This document shows, in pieces, positions 35,507 to 44,208 of a stretch of 64,000 bases of DNA; within the stretch, counting starts at the first letter, position 1, and each line of letters begins with the position of its first letter. A program made the position numbers and the translations under genes. The notes under the pieces were generated by a model. It was given only the letters and a program-made list of their open reading frames with translations. It did not search any database and was not told the origin of the DNA. This stretch comes from Clostridia bacterium (GTDB lineage: Bacteria; Bacillota; Clostridia; Oscillospirales; Acutalibacteraceae). The stretch spans positions 274,619 to 338,618 of the forward strand of contig JAGALQ010000024.1 in the NCBI GenBank assembly GCA_017625095.1. Reading direction: 5' to 3'.

Positions 35507-36466
35507 ATGAAAGCTGTTATTTTGGACGGTTACACAACAAATCCGGGCGATTTAAGCTGGGATTGGTTAAAAGAGAAATGCGAGCTGACTGTATTCGACA
35601 GAACACCTGCCGAAAAAATAGTAGAAAGATGTACGGGATACGACATCATCATCACAAACAAAACACCGCTGAACAAAGATACTCTTATGCAGCTGCCTGA
35701 CTGCAAATTCATCGCACTGCTCAGCACAGGTTACAACATAATTGACTGTGATTATGCAGCATCGAGAAACATACCTGTTTCAAACATCCCTGCATACAGC
35801 ACAGCTGCAGTTGCACAGCTCACATTTTCATTCGTGCTTGAGCTTTGCAACAAGGTCGCTATTCACAATACAGAGGTAAAAAAAGGCAAATGGAGCGAAT
35901 GTAAAGATTTCTGCTTCTGGAAAACTCCCCTGCAGGAGCTTTCGGGCAAGACATTCGGCATTGTCGGTTACGGCAGCATCGGCTCGGCAGTTGCAAAAAT
36001 TGCCGCCGCATTCAATATGTCGGTAATTGCACACACGGCAAACCCCGCAAAATATGCAGATGTTAAAGATGTTGAGTTTGTATCACTCGACGAGCTTCTC
36101 TCAAGAGCGGATATTGTCAGCATGCACTGTCCACTCACACCTAAAACAGCAGGAATGGTAAACAAAGATTTCCTCGAAAAAATGAAAAGCAGTGCCTATC
36201 TTATTAACACATCAAGAGGTCCCGTACTTGATGAAGCAGCTGTTGCGGCAGCTCTTAAATCGGGTCAGATTGCAGGCGCAGGCGTTGACGTGCTCTCGAC
36301 CGAGCCGCCTTCAGAAGATAATCCCCTGCTCGGCTGTGAAAACTGTCTTATCACACCGCACATTGCCTGGGCAGCATTTGAGACAAGGCAGCGACTTATG
36401 AGCATACTTGAGCAGAATGTAAGCGCATTCCTTGCAGGCAAGCCGATAAACACCGTAAACATGTAA
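35507..36466 (+). CDS. D-2-hydroxyacid dehydrogenase (glycerate/hydroxypyruvate type)
   Basis: A 319-residue NAD-dependent enzyme interconverting 2-oxoacids and D-2-hydroxyacids. The Rossmann loop is GYGSIGSAV (about 151-159); catalytic elements are INTSRGPVLDE (Arg), GVDVLSTEPP (Glu) and CLITPHIAW (His). Substrate cannot be fixed from sequence; glycerate dehydrogenase is the commonest annotation for this length. Single-gene unit with its own promoter and a shared terminator. Confidence 0.9.
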   Translation: MKAVILDGYTTNPGDLSWDWLKEKCELTVFDRTPAEKIVERCTGYDIIITNKTPLNKDTLMQLPDCKFIALLSTGYNIIDCDYAASRNIPVSNIPAYSTAAVAQLTFSFVLELCNKVAIHNTEVKKGKWSECKDFCFWKTPLQELSGKTFGIVGYGSIGSAVAKIAAAFNMSVIAHTANPAKYADVKDVEFVSLDELLSRADIVSMHCPLTPKTAGMVNKDFLEKMKSSAYLINTSRGPVLDEAAVAAALKSGQIAGAGVDVLSTEPPSEDNPLLGCENCLITPHIAWAAFETRQRLMSILEQNVSAFLAGKPINTVNM

Positions 36467-36469
36467 ACT

Positions 36470-36497
36470 AAAAGCCGATGCTGATGCATCGGCTTTT
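36470..36497. terminator. Bidirectional terminator
   Basis: Perfect 12-bp stem (36470-36481 with 36486-36497), TGAT loop, A and T runs on both sides, between converging genes. Confidence 0.9.
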
Positions 36498-36502
36498 ATA
36501 AT

Positions 36503-37267
36503 TTATTCTGACAGTTCGCAATCCTTGCAGTTTTCGGGCGGCGGATCATTAGTTATATCAAACATCGCAAGGCGCAGGTCTTTGATTTCGAGCTTGCGTG
36601 CAACAATATCAACGTATGATTTTTCATCAACCTCAGCACCGTTTGCATACTTCTCGGCCGTAATCGGGCAACGGAAAATCTTGCCTTCAACAAAGAGCGT
36701 ATGCGTTGTTTTGCAGTATTTGCAGCTGCTCGGTTTATCTGTAATTTCGTAGTTTATCTCTTTTTCTTCAAACAGAGCTTTTATTTCTTCGACCTTGTCA
36801 CCTTCGGCATAGACGATTGCTGTAACACCGGGGTTGCGCAGCACGTCAAGCGCAGCTTCATCAGGCACAATGTTGCCATTTGTCACAATCTCAATGTGCT
36901 TGATTTTCGGCATATCACGCAAAACAACCTTTGCTATATCTACAAATCTGCCGTAAGCAAGAGGATCATCGCCGATAAAGCGAAGTTTACTCATAAAGTA
37001 GTTGAGCTCATAGAATACGTGAAGCGTATAATCAAGGTTATCATAATCGGCTTCATAGCTGCCGCCGGATTCCTTTGTTGTGAGAATAACATCTGTGCAT
37101 TCGGGCGTGAGATTCTGAATATTATAAAGCTCACTGTTGGCAAGAATGCTGATCCACAGCCCGGGATATCGCAGAATATTTATCTGCTTGAAAGCTTCGG
37201 GAAGCTTTGCATAATGCGCTGAATAGCATCTGTTTACAATGTATCTTTTTCTCTCTTTGTTCGTCAT
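36503..37267 (-). CDS. Radical-SAM/SPASM-like protein lacking the CX3CX2C motif
   Basis: A 254-residue protein with the layout of a radical SAM barrel: SKLRFIGDDPLAYGRF (93-108, cf. the GGEP strand) and IEIVTNGNIV (125-134, cf. the TNG strand). The region that should carry CX3CX2C has only isolated Cys14 and Cys57. The C-terminus has Cys182/185, Cys200 and Cys247/250, a SPASM-like five-cysteine set. It could be a degenerate radical SAM protein that binds one auxiliary cluster, or a non-enzymatic relative. The ATG at 37267 is chosen over an upstream TTG that would overlap recO. It ends the phoH-recO operon. Confidence 0.7.
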   Translation of the reverse strand: MTNKERKRYIVNRCYSAHYAKLPEAFKQINILRYPGLWISILANSELYNIQNLTPECTDVILTTKESGGSYEADYDNLDYTLHVFYELNYFMSKLRFIGDDPLAYGRFVDIAKVVLRDMPKIKHIEIVTNGNIVPDEAALDVLRNPGVTAIVYAEGDKVEEIKALFEEKEINYEITDKPSSCKYCKTTHTLFVEGKIFRCPITAEKYANGAEVDEKSYVDIVARKLEIKDLRLAMFDITNDPPPENCKDCELSE

Positions 37268-37280
37268 TTCTTTTTTTCCT

Positions 37281-38018
37281 TTATGTAAATGATTTATACA
37301 GCTCAAGTGATTTGTATCTGCGCTGTGTACGTGCCAGAAGGTATATTTCGCTTATCTCCGACAGACTCTTTAGACCTGCCGCAGAAAGCGTGAACGAAAA
37401 GACCTTTTCGGGGTCTGAAAGACAGATATGCCTGAGTGCCGTCACAACGCCGAGGCTCAGCTCAAAAGTATGCTGTGAGGGTTGACACGCGCTGCAGTAA
37501 AGCTGAGAATGCTCAATATCAAAAAACATCGTCTCATCGGTATATTTGCCGCAATCGGTGCAACCGACAAGGTTTGGCATATAACCGGTAAGACTCAGCA
37601 GACGCATCTCAAAAATAGCTTTGAGCTGATGGGTAGGAAGCTTATTATTTGAAAGCTTATAGAGTGTATTGAGCGCTAATGAAAGTATCTCCTGCGAATC
37701 ACTGCCCTCTGGTGCAAGCTCACATATCAGCTCACAGAAATACATCGCAAGAGAAGTTCTTGCAAAATCGCCTCTGACACCGAAGAAGACCTCAATCGGT
37801 TCAGCCTCGTCAATAGTGTAGACATCGCGGCTCATATATATCGAAAAGCGGGAGTAGCCCAGCAGCTGAGTTGCTGAAAGGGAGCGGCTTTTGATGCTTC
37901 GCGCTCCCCTTACAAACGCTTTGATAACACCCATATCACGGGTGAGAACAGTTACAAGTCTGTCAGCTTCACCCGTCTGCATTTCCCGTATTATCAGTCC
38001 GTCTGTGTTCAGCCTCAT
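37281..38018 (-). CDS. recO: DNA repair protein RecO
   Basis: RecO helps load RecA onto SSB-coated DNA in the RecFOR pathway. The 245-residue protein has the N-terminal OB fold (GLIIREMQTGEADRLVTVLT, then GARSIKSR) and a zinc knuckle CTDCG...YCSAC at about 148-169. It overlaps yqzL by 50 bases in a different frame and is followed by the radical-SAM-like gene after 13 bases. Its position after era and yqzL is the standard Firmicutes order. Confidence 0.94.
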   Translation of the reverse strand: MRLNTDGLIIREMQTGEADRLVTVLTRDMGVIKAFVRGARSIKSRSLSATQLLGYSRFSIYMSRDVYTIDEAEPIEVFFGVRGDFARTSLAMYFCELICELAPEGSDSQEILSLALNTLYKLSNNKLPTHQLKAIFEMRLLSLTGYMPNLVGCTDCGKYTDETMFFDIEHSQLYCSACQPSQHTFELSLGVVTALRHICLSDPEKVFSFTLSAAGLKSLSEISEIYLLARTQRRYKSLELYKSFT

Positions 38019-38097
38019 TGGCTATCTCCCTATACTTAAGATAATCTGTGATTTTTCCGCTCTTGGTAAATTTTTCCCACGCTTCATTTTTATCCAT
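37969..38097 (-). CDS. yqzL: YqzL-like small protein
   Basis: A 42-residue reading frame starting MDKNEAWEKFTKSGKITDYL. The W-x-x-F-x-x-(S/T)-G-x-I-x-x-Y-L pattern matches the YqzL family, which in Bacillus lies between era and recO exactly as here. The 3' end overlaps recO by 50 bases in another frame. The ribosome site (AAAGG, 38114-38110) is weak and sits in the loop of a small 6-bp hairpin. Function of YqzL is unknown. Confidence 0.75.
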   Translation of the reverse strand: MDKNEAWEKFTKSGKITDYLKYREIANEAEHRRTDNTGNADG

Positions 38098-38163
38098 ATT
38101 GAAACACAACCTTTCACAGATAAGTTGTGAAAAACAAGATAAAAATATAAATGGAAATTAATA

Positions 38164-39057
38164 TCAGTCGAGTCCGAAATTATGAATAAGACCCTCTCTG
38201 TTGCGCCAGTCTTCCTTGACTTTCACCCAACATTTGAGGTTGACCTTGCAGTCAAAAAAGCGTTCCATATCTTCACGTGCACGTGTTGATATACGCTTGA
38301 GCATATCGCCCTTTTTGCCGATGATTATGCCCTTATGGCTCTCTTTTTCGCAGTAAATAATTGCCTCGATATCTATGATTTCAGCATCGTCTCGCTCACG
38401 CATACGCTCAATGCTGACCGCAGTGCCGTGAGGAATTTCCTTATCAAGGTTGCGAAGAAGCTTTTCGCGTATCATTTCTGCGGCAAGCACACGCTCAGGC
38501 TGATCGGTAAGAGTATCCTCGGGGAAGAAATGATAACCCGGCTCAGCAAGCTTCATAAGCTCATCAAGAAGCGGCTCCATATTGTCACCCTTGACAGCTG
38601 ACACGGGAACAATCGCCTCAAAATTATAAAGCTGTGAAAACTCGAGGATTCTCTTCATAAGATCCTCTTTATCGGGGATTGTATCGACTTTATTGATTGC
38701 CAGAACAACCCTTGCCTTCTGCTGAGCAAACTTTTTGAGAAGCTCCTCCTCGGTAGGACGAAGCTCACCTTTAGGCTCAATGACAAAAAGGCAGGCATCA
38801 ACACCTGAAATTGTTTCGTCAACAGCCTTGATCATCTTTTCGCCGAGCTTGGTTTTAGGCTTATGAAAGCCGGGTGTATCGGTAAAGACAAGCTGTGTTT
38901 CATCAATAGTGAGCACACCCATAATTCGTGTGCGCGTTGTCTGCGGCTTATCGGAAACAATTGCTATTTTTTCACCGAGAAGTTTATTGAGGATTGAGGA
39001 TTTGCCGACATTAGGGCAGCCTACAATCGCAATAAACGCAGTTTTCTGTTCATTCAT
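38164..39057 (-). CDS. era: GTPase Era
   Basis: Essential GTPase for 16S rRNA maturation and 30S assembly. The 297-residue protein has the P-loop VGCPNVGKS (12-20), DTPGFHKP switch, NKVD, and a C-terminal type-2 KH domain with IIIGKKGDMLKRI. It overlaps dgkA by 4 bases and belongs to the phoH-ybeY-dgkA-era-yqzL-recO operon. Confidence 0.97.
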   Translation of the reverse strand: MNEQKTAFIAIVGCPNVGKSSILNKLLGEKIAIVSDKPQTTRTRIMGVLTIDETQLVFTDTPGFHKPKTKLGEKMIKAVDETISGVDACLFVIEPKGELRPTEEELLKKFAQQKARVVLAINKVDTIPDKEDLMKRILEFSQLYNFEAIVPVSAVKGDNMEPLLDELMKLAEPGYHFFPEDTLTDQPERVLAAEMIREKLLRNLDKEIPHGTAVSIERMRERDDAEIIDIEAIIYCEKESHKGIIIGKKGDMLKRISTRAREDMERFFDCKVNLKCWVKVKEDWRNREGLIHNFGLD

Positions 39058-39551
39058 CTATTCATTTTCTCCTGAATTTTCTTAAGATAGGTCTTGGGGC
39101 TGATAAACATAAACAGCACCGCAACGATAAAGCTGACAACAAACAGCACAAAGCTTACGGGATTTGCCATCCAGTAATCAAACAGCGCACTGAATGCCGC
39201 AGGCTGATAAAGTATAACGAAACCGACAGCAACGGCAAAAACAGTAGCCACAAGCACAGCACCTGCCGCAGTGTCTTTGGCAATTCGTGCCGACTCACTC
39301 TTTTCACCCTTGGACGCGGTATCAACCGCACGTTCAACAGCAGTATTGATATACTCCGAAACTATTACAAGAGCTGCCGCAAGGGCAAGAATCGCTGCCT
39401 GAGTGCGGGAAACCTCAAAGAAATCGTACCTGAGCAAAAAGAAAGCCATATAAGCGAGACAACAAAGATGCACACGCATATTACGCTCATTCGCTACAGC
39501 AAACACAACACCTTTGAAGGCATATACAAAGCTTTTCAGAAAGTCACGCAT
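39054..39551 (-). CDS. dgkA: Undecaprenol/diacylglycerol kinase
   Basis: A 165-residue integral membrane kinase of the DgkA family; in Gram-positives it phosphorylates undecaprenol for cell wall synthesis. The catalytic region reads KSESARIAKDTAAGAVLVA (about 84-102). At 165 residues it is longer than the usual ~125-140, with an additional C-terminal membrane segment (~130-152). Located between ybeY (2-base gap) and era (overlap), the conserved position. Confidence 0.92.
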   Translation of the reverse strand: MRDFLKSFVYAFKGVVFAVANERNMRVHLCCLAYMAFFLLRYDFFEVSRTQAAILALAAALVIVSEYINTAVERAVDTASKGEKSESARIAKDTAAGAVLVATVFAVAVGFVILYQPAAFSALFDYWMANPVSFVLFVVSFIVAVLFMFISPKTYLKKIQEKMNR

Positions 39552-39553
39552 AA

Positions 39554-40063
39554 TCAGCCCTCATCGTCATCGCCGAGGTAATAGCTGCTTGTGCGGTGAA
39601 GACCGAGCTTGATAAGCACCTCTTCCTCTTTTTCTCTCATTCGTACACGCTCAAGACCGCCGTTTACGTGGTCATAACCGAGAAGATGCAGCATAGAGTG
39701 AACTGTGAGGAAAGCTACCTCACGCTGTAAAGTATGTTCGTAAAGCTCAGCCTGAGCCACTGCGTGCTCCATTGAAATTACGATATCGCCGAGCATTTTT
39801 GCACCCGTTTCCGGGTTTTCGTCATAAACACCATCTTCACCGAGAGGGAATGAAAGAACATCGGTTGAAGAATCGATATTGCGATACTGCTTGTTAAGCT
39901 CCTGAATACGCTCATCATCCACAAAAGTAACACTGACTTCTGCAGAGCCTTCAAACCCTTCATTAACAAGCACAGCCGTACAGCTTCTTCTGACAAGCAG
40001 ACGTAAGCCTGTGGGAATTTTTACCTTTGTCTGTTCATCCGTAATAATTACTTTGTTTTTCAC
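39554..40063 (-). CDS. ybeY: Endoribonuclease YbeY
   Basis: rRNA maturation and ribosome quality control nuclease. The 169-residue protein has the zinc motif HSMLHLLGYDH with His122, His126 and His132, and the upstream STDVLSFP motif (66-73). It follows phoH by 5 bases. Confidence 0.96.
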   Translation of the reverse strand: MKNKVIITDEQTKVKIPTGLRLLVRRSCTAVLVNEGFEGSAEVSVTFVDDERIQELNKQYRNIDSSTDVLSFPLGEDGVYDENPETGAKMLGDIVISMEHAVAQAELYEHTLQREVAFLTVHSMLHLLGYDHVNGGLERVRMREKEEEVLIKLGLHRTSSYYLGDDDEG

Positions 40064-40068
40064 TTCAT

Positions 40069-41043
40069 TTAACTCCTCTCTTTATTCTTCTTACGTTCTT
40101 CATATTTAGCGTAAGCCTTGACGATATCCTGAACGAGTCTGTGTCGGACAACGTCTTTATCGTTAAATGCTATTGTTTCGATATCGTCTACATTTTTCAG
40201 TATTCTGATTACTTCGACAAGTCCCGAGCGTTTGCCATCGGGCAGGTCAATCTGCGTAACATCACCCGTGATAACCATTTTAGAATTAAAGCCAAGACGC
40301 GTGAGGAACATTTTCATCTGTTCGGGTGTGGTGTTCTGCGCTTCGTCAAGGATAACAAAGCTGTCATCAAGCGTTCTGCCACGCATATATGCAAGGGGCG
40401 CAACCTCAATGCTGCCGCGTTCCTGATACTTCTGAAAATTCTCTGCGCCGAGCATATCAAACAGCGCATCGTAAAGCGGACGAAGATAAGGGTCAACCTT
40501 CTGCTGAAGGTCACCCGGCAGGAAACCGAGCTTCTCACCTGCTTCAACCGCAGGTCTTGTGAGGATAATGCGGTTAACCTCTTTTGCACGGAAGGCATTG
40601 ACAGCCATTGCAACGGCAAGGTAGGTTTTACCCGTACCCGCAGGACCGACGCCGAAAACAATCGTGTTATTGCGGATTGCTTCGATATAATTTTTCTGGC
40701 CTAGAGTTTTAGGCTTAACAGGTCTGCCCTTTGAGGTGATACACACACAGTCATTACCCATTGAAGAAATCTGTGTTTCGTTACCCTCGCCTACAAGCGT
40801 CATAACATAGCGAACGTTCTGATCAGTCAGCGCTTCGCCCTTATTGATAAGAGTTAACAAGCCGTTGATTGCACGAACAGCCTTTGATACGCCATCGGCT
40901 TCACCAGTAACCTTAAGCTCCGAGCCGCGGCTGACAACAGCAACACCGTATTCGTGTTCTATTTTTCTGATATTCTCGTCGAAGCTGCCGAAAAGAGATA
41001 CGGCATGCTCCATTCTGTCGATATTTACCGTCTGTTCAAACAA
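40069..41043 (-). CDS. phoH: PhoH-family ATPase (PhoL type)
   Basis: A 324-residue protein: a short KH-like N-terminal region and a P-loop ATPase with GPAGTGKT (133-140), FVILDEAQNTTPEQ (Walker B) and ITGDVTQIDLP. PhoH-like proteins cooperate with YbeY in RNA metabolism, consistent with the gene order. I favour the second of two TTG codons (41043), seven bases after AGGAGA. First gene of the operon, with a promoter at 41099-41127. Confidence 0.93.
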   Translation of the reverse strand: MFEQTVNIDRMEHAVSLFGSFDENIRKIEHEYGVAVVSRGSELKVTGEADGVSKAVRAINGLLTLINKGEALTDQNVRYVMTLVGEGNETQISSMGNDCVCITSKGRPVKPKTLGQKNYIEAIRNNTIVFGVGPAGTGKTYLAVAMAVNAFRAKEVNRIILTRPAVEAGEKLGFLPGDLQQKVDPYLRPLYDALFDMLGAENFQKYQERGSIEVAPLAYMRGRTLDDSFVILDEAQNTTPEQMKMFLTRLGFNSKMVITGDVTQIDLPDGKRSGLVEVIRILKNVDDIETIAFNDKDVVRHRLVQDIVKAYAKYEERKKNKERS

Positions 41044-41098
41044 GGGCAAGTCTCCTTACACTGAAGAAATAAAAAATAAAATAGTATAAATTTACAGA

Positions 41099-41127
41099 AT
41101 TATAGCACACTTTTTGTGAAATGTCAC
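41099..41127 (-). promoter_or_regulatory. Promoter of the phoH-recO operon
   Basis: GTGACA (41127-41122), 17-base spacer, TATAAT (41104-41099) on the minus strand, about 56 bases before the start codon. Confidence 0.75.
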
Positions 41128-41173
41128 TACTTTTTTATTTATTTTATACAATTATCTTAATTCTATAATAATA

Positions 41174-41202
41174 TTGACTTTATGAAATAAAAGTTGTAAA
41201 TT
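41174..41202 (+). promoter_or_regulatory. Candidate promoter of the DUF1015-obg operon
   Basis: TTGACT (41174-41179), 17-base spacer, TAAATT (41197-41202), about 40 bases before the ATG. The -10 is imperfect; TATAAA at 41203 is an alternative. Confidence 0.5.
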
Positions 41203-41243
41203 TATAAATGTATAAATATGTTCAGTAAGGAGAATCGTAACCT

Positions 41244-42488
41244 ATGGCTTGTTTTAAACCCTTCAGAGCTATACGCCCCAACAAAGAATTTGCAGACAAA
41301 GTTGCTGCTCTGCCCTATGACGTTATGAACAGCGCCGAAGCTGCAGAAATGGTAAAAGGCAACCCTTACTCATTCCTTCACGTTGACAAAGCTGAAATTG
41401 ACCTTCCTGCAGACACATATCTTTACGACCCTGCAGTATATGCAAAAGCTGCAGAAAACCTCGGCAGGCTTGTAACTGACGGTATATGCAAAAAGGATGA
41501 TACACCGTGCTTTTTCATATACAGACAGATTATGAACGGCAGAAATCAGACGGGTCTTGTTGGCTGTGCATCAATTGATGACTACATTAACAACAAAATT
41601 AAGAAGCACGAGCTGACAAGAGCTGATAAAGAGCAGGACAGAATCAACCACGTTGACACCTGCAACGCAAACACCGGCCCGATATTCCTCACCTACAAAA
41701 ACGGTGATGCAATAAAAGAAATAATCGGCAAATGGCAGGAAAGCCATCAGCCCGAATACGATTTTGTATCAGACGGTGTACAGCAAACTGTCTGGGTAAT
41801 TGATGACAGTGAAATCACCTTAGCTATTGCAGACGAATTTGACAAAATCGATTCACTCTACATCGCTGACGGTCACCACCGCTGCGCATCGGCAGTTAAA
41901 GTCGGACTCAAGAGAAGAGAAGAAAATCCGAACTACACAGGTGAAGAAGAGTTCAACCGTTTCCTTGCGGTGTCATTCCCGTGTGATGAGCTTGAGATAA
42001 TGGATTACAACCGACTTATCCGTGACCTAAACGGCTACACACGCAACCAGATTCTGACACTCATCAGCGAAAAGTTCACATTCGAAGCAGTCGGCGACTC
42101 AGAACCTTACAAGCCGACTCAGAAGCACACATTCGGTATGTACGTTGAGGGCAGATGGTATAAACTCACAGCAAAAGAAGGTACATTCGATCCGAATGAC
42201 CCGGTTTCTCAGCTTGACGTTTCAATTCTGCAGAATAATCTCATATCCCCTGTTTTCGGCATCAATGACCCGCGCACCGACAAGCGTATTGACTTTGTAG
42301 GCGGAATCAGAGGTCTTAAAGAGCTTGAAACCAGAGCCGACAAAGATATGAAGCTCGCTTTCTCAATGTACCCCACCACACTTGATGACCTTATTGCCAT
42401 TGCTGACGCAGGTCTGATTATGCCTCCGAAGTCAACATGGTTTGAACCCAAGCTTCTCAGCGGACTCTTTATTCACGAACTTTCATAA
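41244..42488 (+). CDS. DUF1015 family protein
   Basis: A 414-residue conserved protein of the DUF1015 family: N-terminal PFRAIRPNKEFADKVAALPYDV and the central YIADGHHRCASAV box (about 212-224) with two adjacent histidines that look catalytic or metal-binding. Members often lie near serine biosynthesis genes; here it leads an operon with obg. Biochemical role unknown. TAAGGAG ribosome site. Confidence 0.9.
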   Translation: MACFKPFRAIRPNKEFADKVAALPYDVMNSAEAAEMVKGNPYSFLHVDKAEIDLPADTYLYDPAVYAKAAENLGRLVTDGICKKDDTPCFFIYRQIMNGRNQTGLVGCASIDDYINNKIKKHELTRADKEQDRINHVDTCNANTGPIFLTYKNGDAIKEIIGKWQESHQPEYDFVSDGVQQTVWVIDDSEITLAIADEFDKIDSLYIADGHHRCASAVKVGLKRREENPNYTGEEEFNRFLAVSFPCDELEIMDYNRLIRDLNGYTRNQILTLISEKFTFEAVGDSEPYKPTQKHTFGMYVEGRWYKLTAKEGTFDPNDPVSQLDVSILQNNLISPVFGINDPRTDKRIDFVGGIRGLKELETRADKDMKLAFSMYPTTLDDLIAIADAGLIMPPKSTWFEPKLLSGLFIHELS

Positions 42489-42505
42489 GAAAGGTAACAA
42501 TAACA

Positions 42506-43777
42506 ATGTTTGTAGACGTAGCAAAAATAACAATCAAAGCAGGTAGGGGCGGCGACGGATGCGTTGCCTTCCACCGCGAAAAATACATCGCCTCAGGCGG
42601 ACCTGACGGCGGTGACGGCGGCAAGGGCGGCGATATTGTATTCCAGGTTGACACCAACCTTTCAACACTCGCCGATTTCCGCTATAAAAGAAAATACACC
42701 GCACAAAGCGGTGCAAACGGACAATCCGGCAGAAAGAACGGCAAACGCGGTGAAGACCTTGTAATCAAGGTGCCACTCGGCACTGTTATAAGAGAGGTCA
42801 AAACAGGCAAAATAATGGCAGACCTCTCAGACGATAAGCCTTTTATCGCCGCAAAGGGCGGCAGAGGCGGCTGGGGTAACCCGCATTTCGCAACCGCAAC
42901 ACGTCAGGCACCCCGTTTTGCAAAGCAGGGCGCACCCGGCGAAGAGTGGGAAGTTTCGCTTGAGCTTAAGCTGATTGCCGATGTCGGACTGCTCGGCTTT
43001 CCGAATGTCGGCAAATCAAGCTTTATTTCGGTTGTAAGTGAAGCTAAACCGATTGTTGCTGACTATCACTTCACAACAATCACACCCGTACTCGGTGTTG
43101 TACGTATGGGCGAAGGTAATTCGTTTGTAATTGCCGATATTCCCGGACTCATAGAGGGCGCAAGCGAAGGTGTAGGTCTCGGACACGAATTTCTGCGTCA
43201 CGTTGAGCGCTGCCGTATGCTTGTACACATAGTCGATGCGGCAGGCAGTGAGGCACGCGACCCGATTGAGGACTTTGAAAAAATCAACCTTGAGCTCACC
43301 AGATTCAACGAGGAGCTTGCAACACGCGAGCAGATTGTTGTTGCAAACAAAATTGACCTTGCAACCGATGAGCAGCTTGAGAGACTTGAAAAATATATGG
43401 AAGAGCACGGACACAAGCTTTACCGTATGTGTGCACCTATCTGCGAGGGCACGCAGGAGGTTATCAATGCCGTAGCCGAAAAGCTCTCCAAACTTCCTCC
43501 CGTAGTAAGATTTGAGAGTGAAGAAATCACAAACCGTGATATGCCGCTCAAGCAGGGTGAAAACTTCACTGTCAGGGTTGAGGATGACGTCTATTTTGTT
43601 GAGGCGGAATGGCTGCTGAGAATCCTTCAGCGCACCGACCTTGACGACTACGAATCACTTCAGTATTTCCAGCGCGTGCTTGAAACAAGCGGCATACTCG
43701 ACAAGCTTGTCGAGCACGGAATAACCGAGGGCGACACCGTAGTAATCTACGACCTCGAATTTGACTACGTTCCCTGA
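42506..43777 (+). CDS. obg: GTPase Obg/CgtA
   Basis: Essential GTPase in 50S assembly and stress control. The 423-residue protein has the glycine-rich Obg fold (1-~158), the G domain with P-loop GFPNVGKSS (164-172) and DIPGLIEGASEG switch, and the C-terminal OCT domain (~350-423). mrnC follows after 14 bases. Confidence 0.97.
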   Translation: MFVDVAKITIKAGRGGDGCVAFHREKYIASGGPDGGDGGKGGDIVFQVDTNLSTLADFRYKRKYTAQSGANGQSGRKNGKRGEDLVIKVPLGTVIREVKTGKIMADLSDDKPFIAAKGGRGGWGNPHFATATRQAPRFAKQGAPGEEWEVSLELKLIADVGLLGFPNVGKSSFISVVSEAKPIVADYHFTTITPVLGVVRMGEGNSFVIADIPGLIEGASEGVGLGHEFLRHVERCRMLVHIVDAAGSEARDPIEDFEKINLELTRFNEELATREQIVVANKIDLATDEQLERLEKYMEEHGHKLYRMCAPICEGTQEVINAVAEKLSKLPPVVRFESEEITNRDMPLKQGENFTVRVEDDVYFVEAEWLLRILQRTDLDDYESLQYFQRVLETSGILDKLVEHGITEGDTVVIYDLEFDYVP

Positions 43778-43791
43778 TGGGAGGAATTAAT

Positions 43792-44208
43792 TTGGATACT
43801 TTGCTCGGTTGCGAACAAATAAAACCCAATTCACTCAATCCGATATCACTCGCATACATCGGCGATGCAGTATATGAAATACTTGTAAGAGAATACCTTG
43901 TGCTTGAGGGCAACAGACCGCCTGAAGAGCTTCACAAGCTGGCGGTAAGCTTTGTAAGCGCAAAAGCACAGGCGGCGGCAATAGAAAGAATTGCACCAAT
44001 GCTTACCGAAGAAGAGACCTGCGCATTCAAGAGAGGAAGAAACGCAAAGGTTTCTCACGTACCGAAGGGCGCTTCCGTTGCACACTATCACAACGCAACG
44101 GGATTCGAAGCACTTTTCGGCCATCTCTATCTCACAAATCAGACCGAGCGTATGCGTGAACTGTTCAAATTTATCTGCGAAGGTGAAATAATTGAGCAAG
44201 AAAAATAA
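43792..44208 (+). CDS. mrnC: Mini-ribonuclease III
   Basis: A 138-residue RNase III-like enzyme without a dsRNA-binding domain; it matures 23S rRNA in Gram-positives. The catalytic segment is LAYIGDAVYEILVREYL, with a second conserved stretch EEETCAFKRGRNAK and a C-terminal FEALFGHLYL. I chose the TTG at 43792, seven bases after GGGAGG; an ATG at 43777 would place that ribosome site inside the gene. It overlaps yitT by 17 bases. Confidence 0.93.
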   Translation: MDTLLGCEQIKPNSLNPISLAYIGDAVYEILVREYLVLEGNRPPEELHKLAVSFVSAKAQAAAIERIAPMLTEEETCAFKRGRNAKVSHVPKGASVAHYHNATGFEALFGHLYLTNQTERMRELFKFICEGEIIEQEK

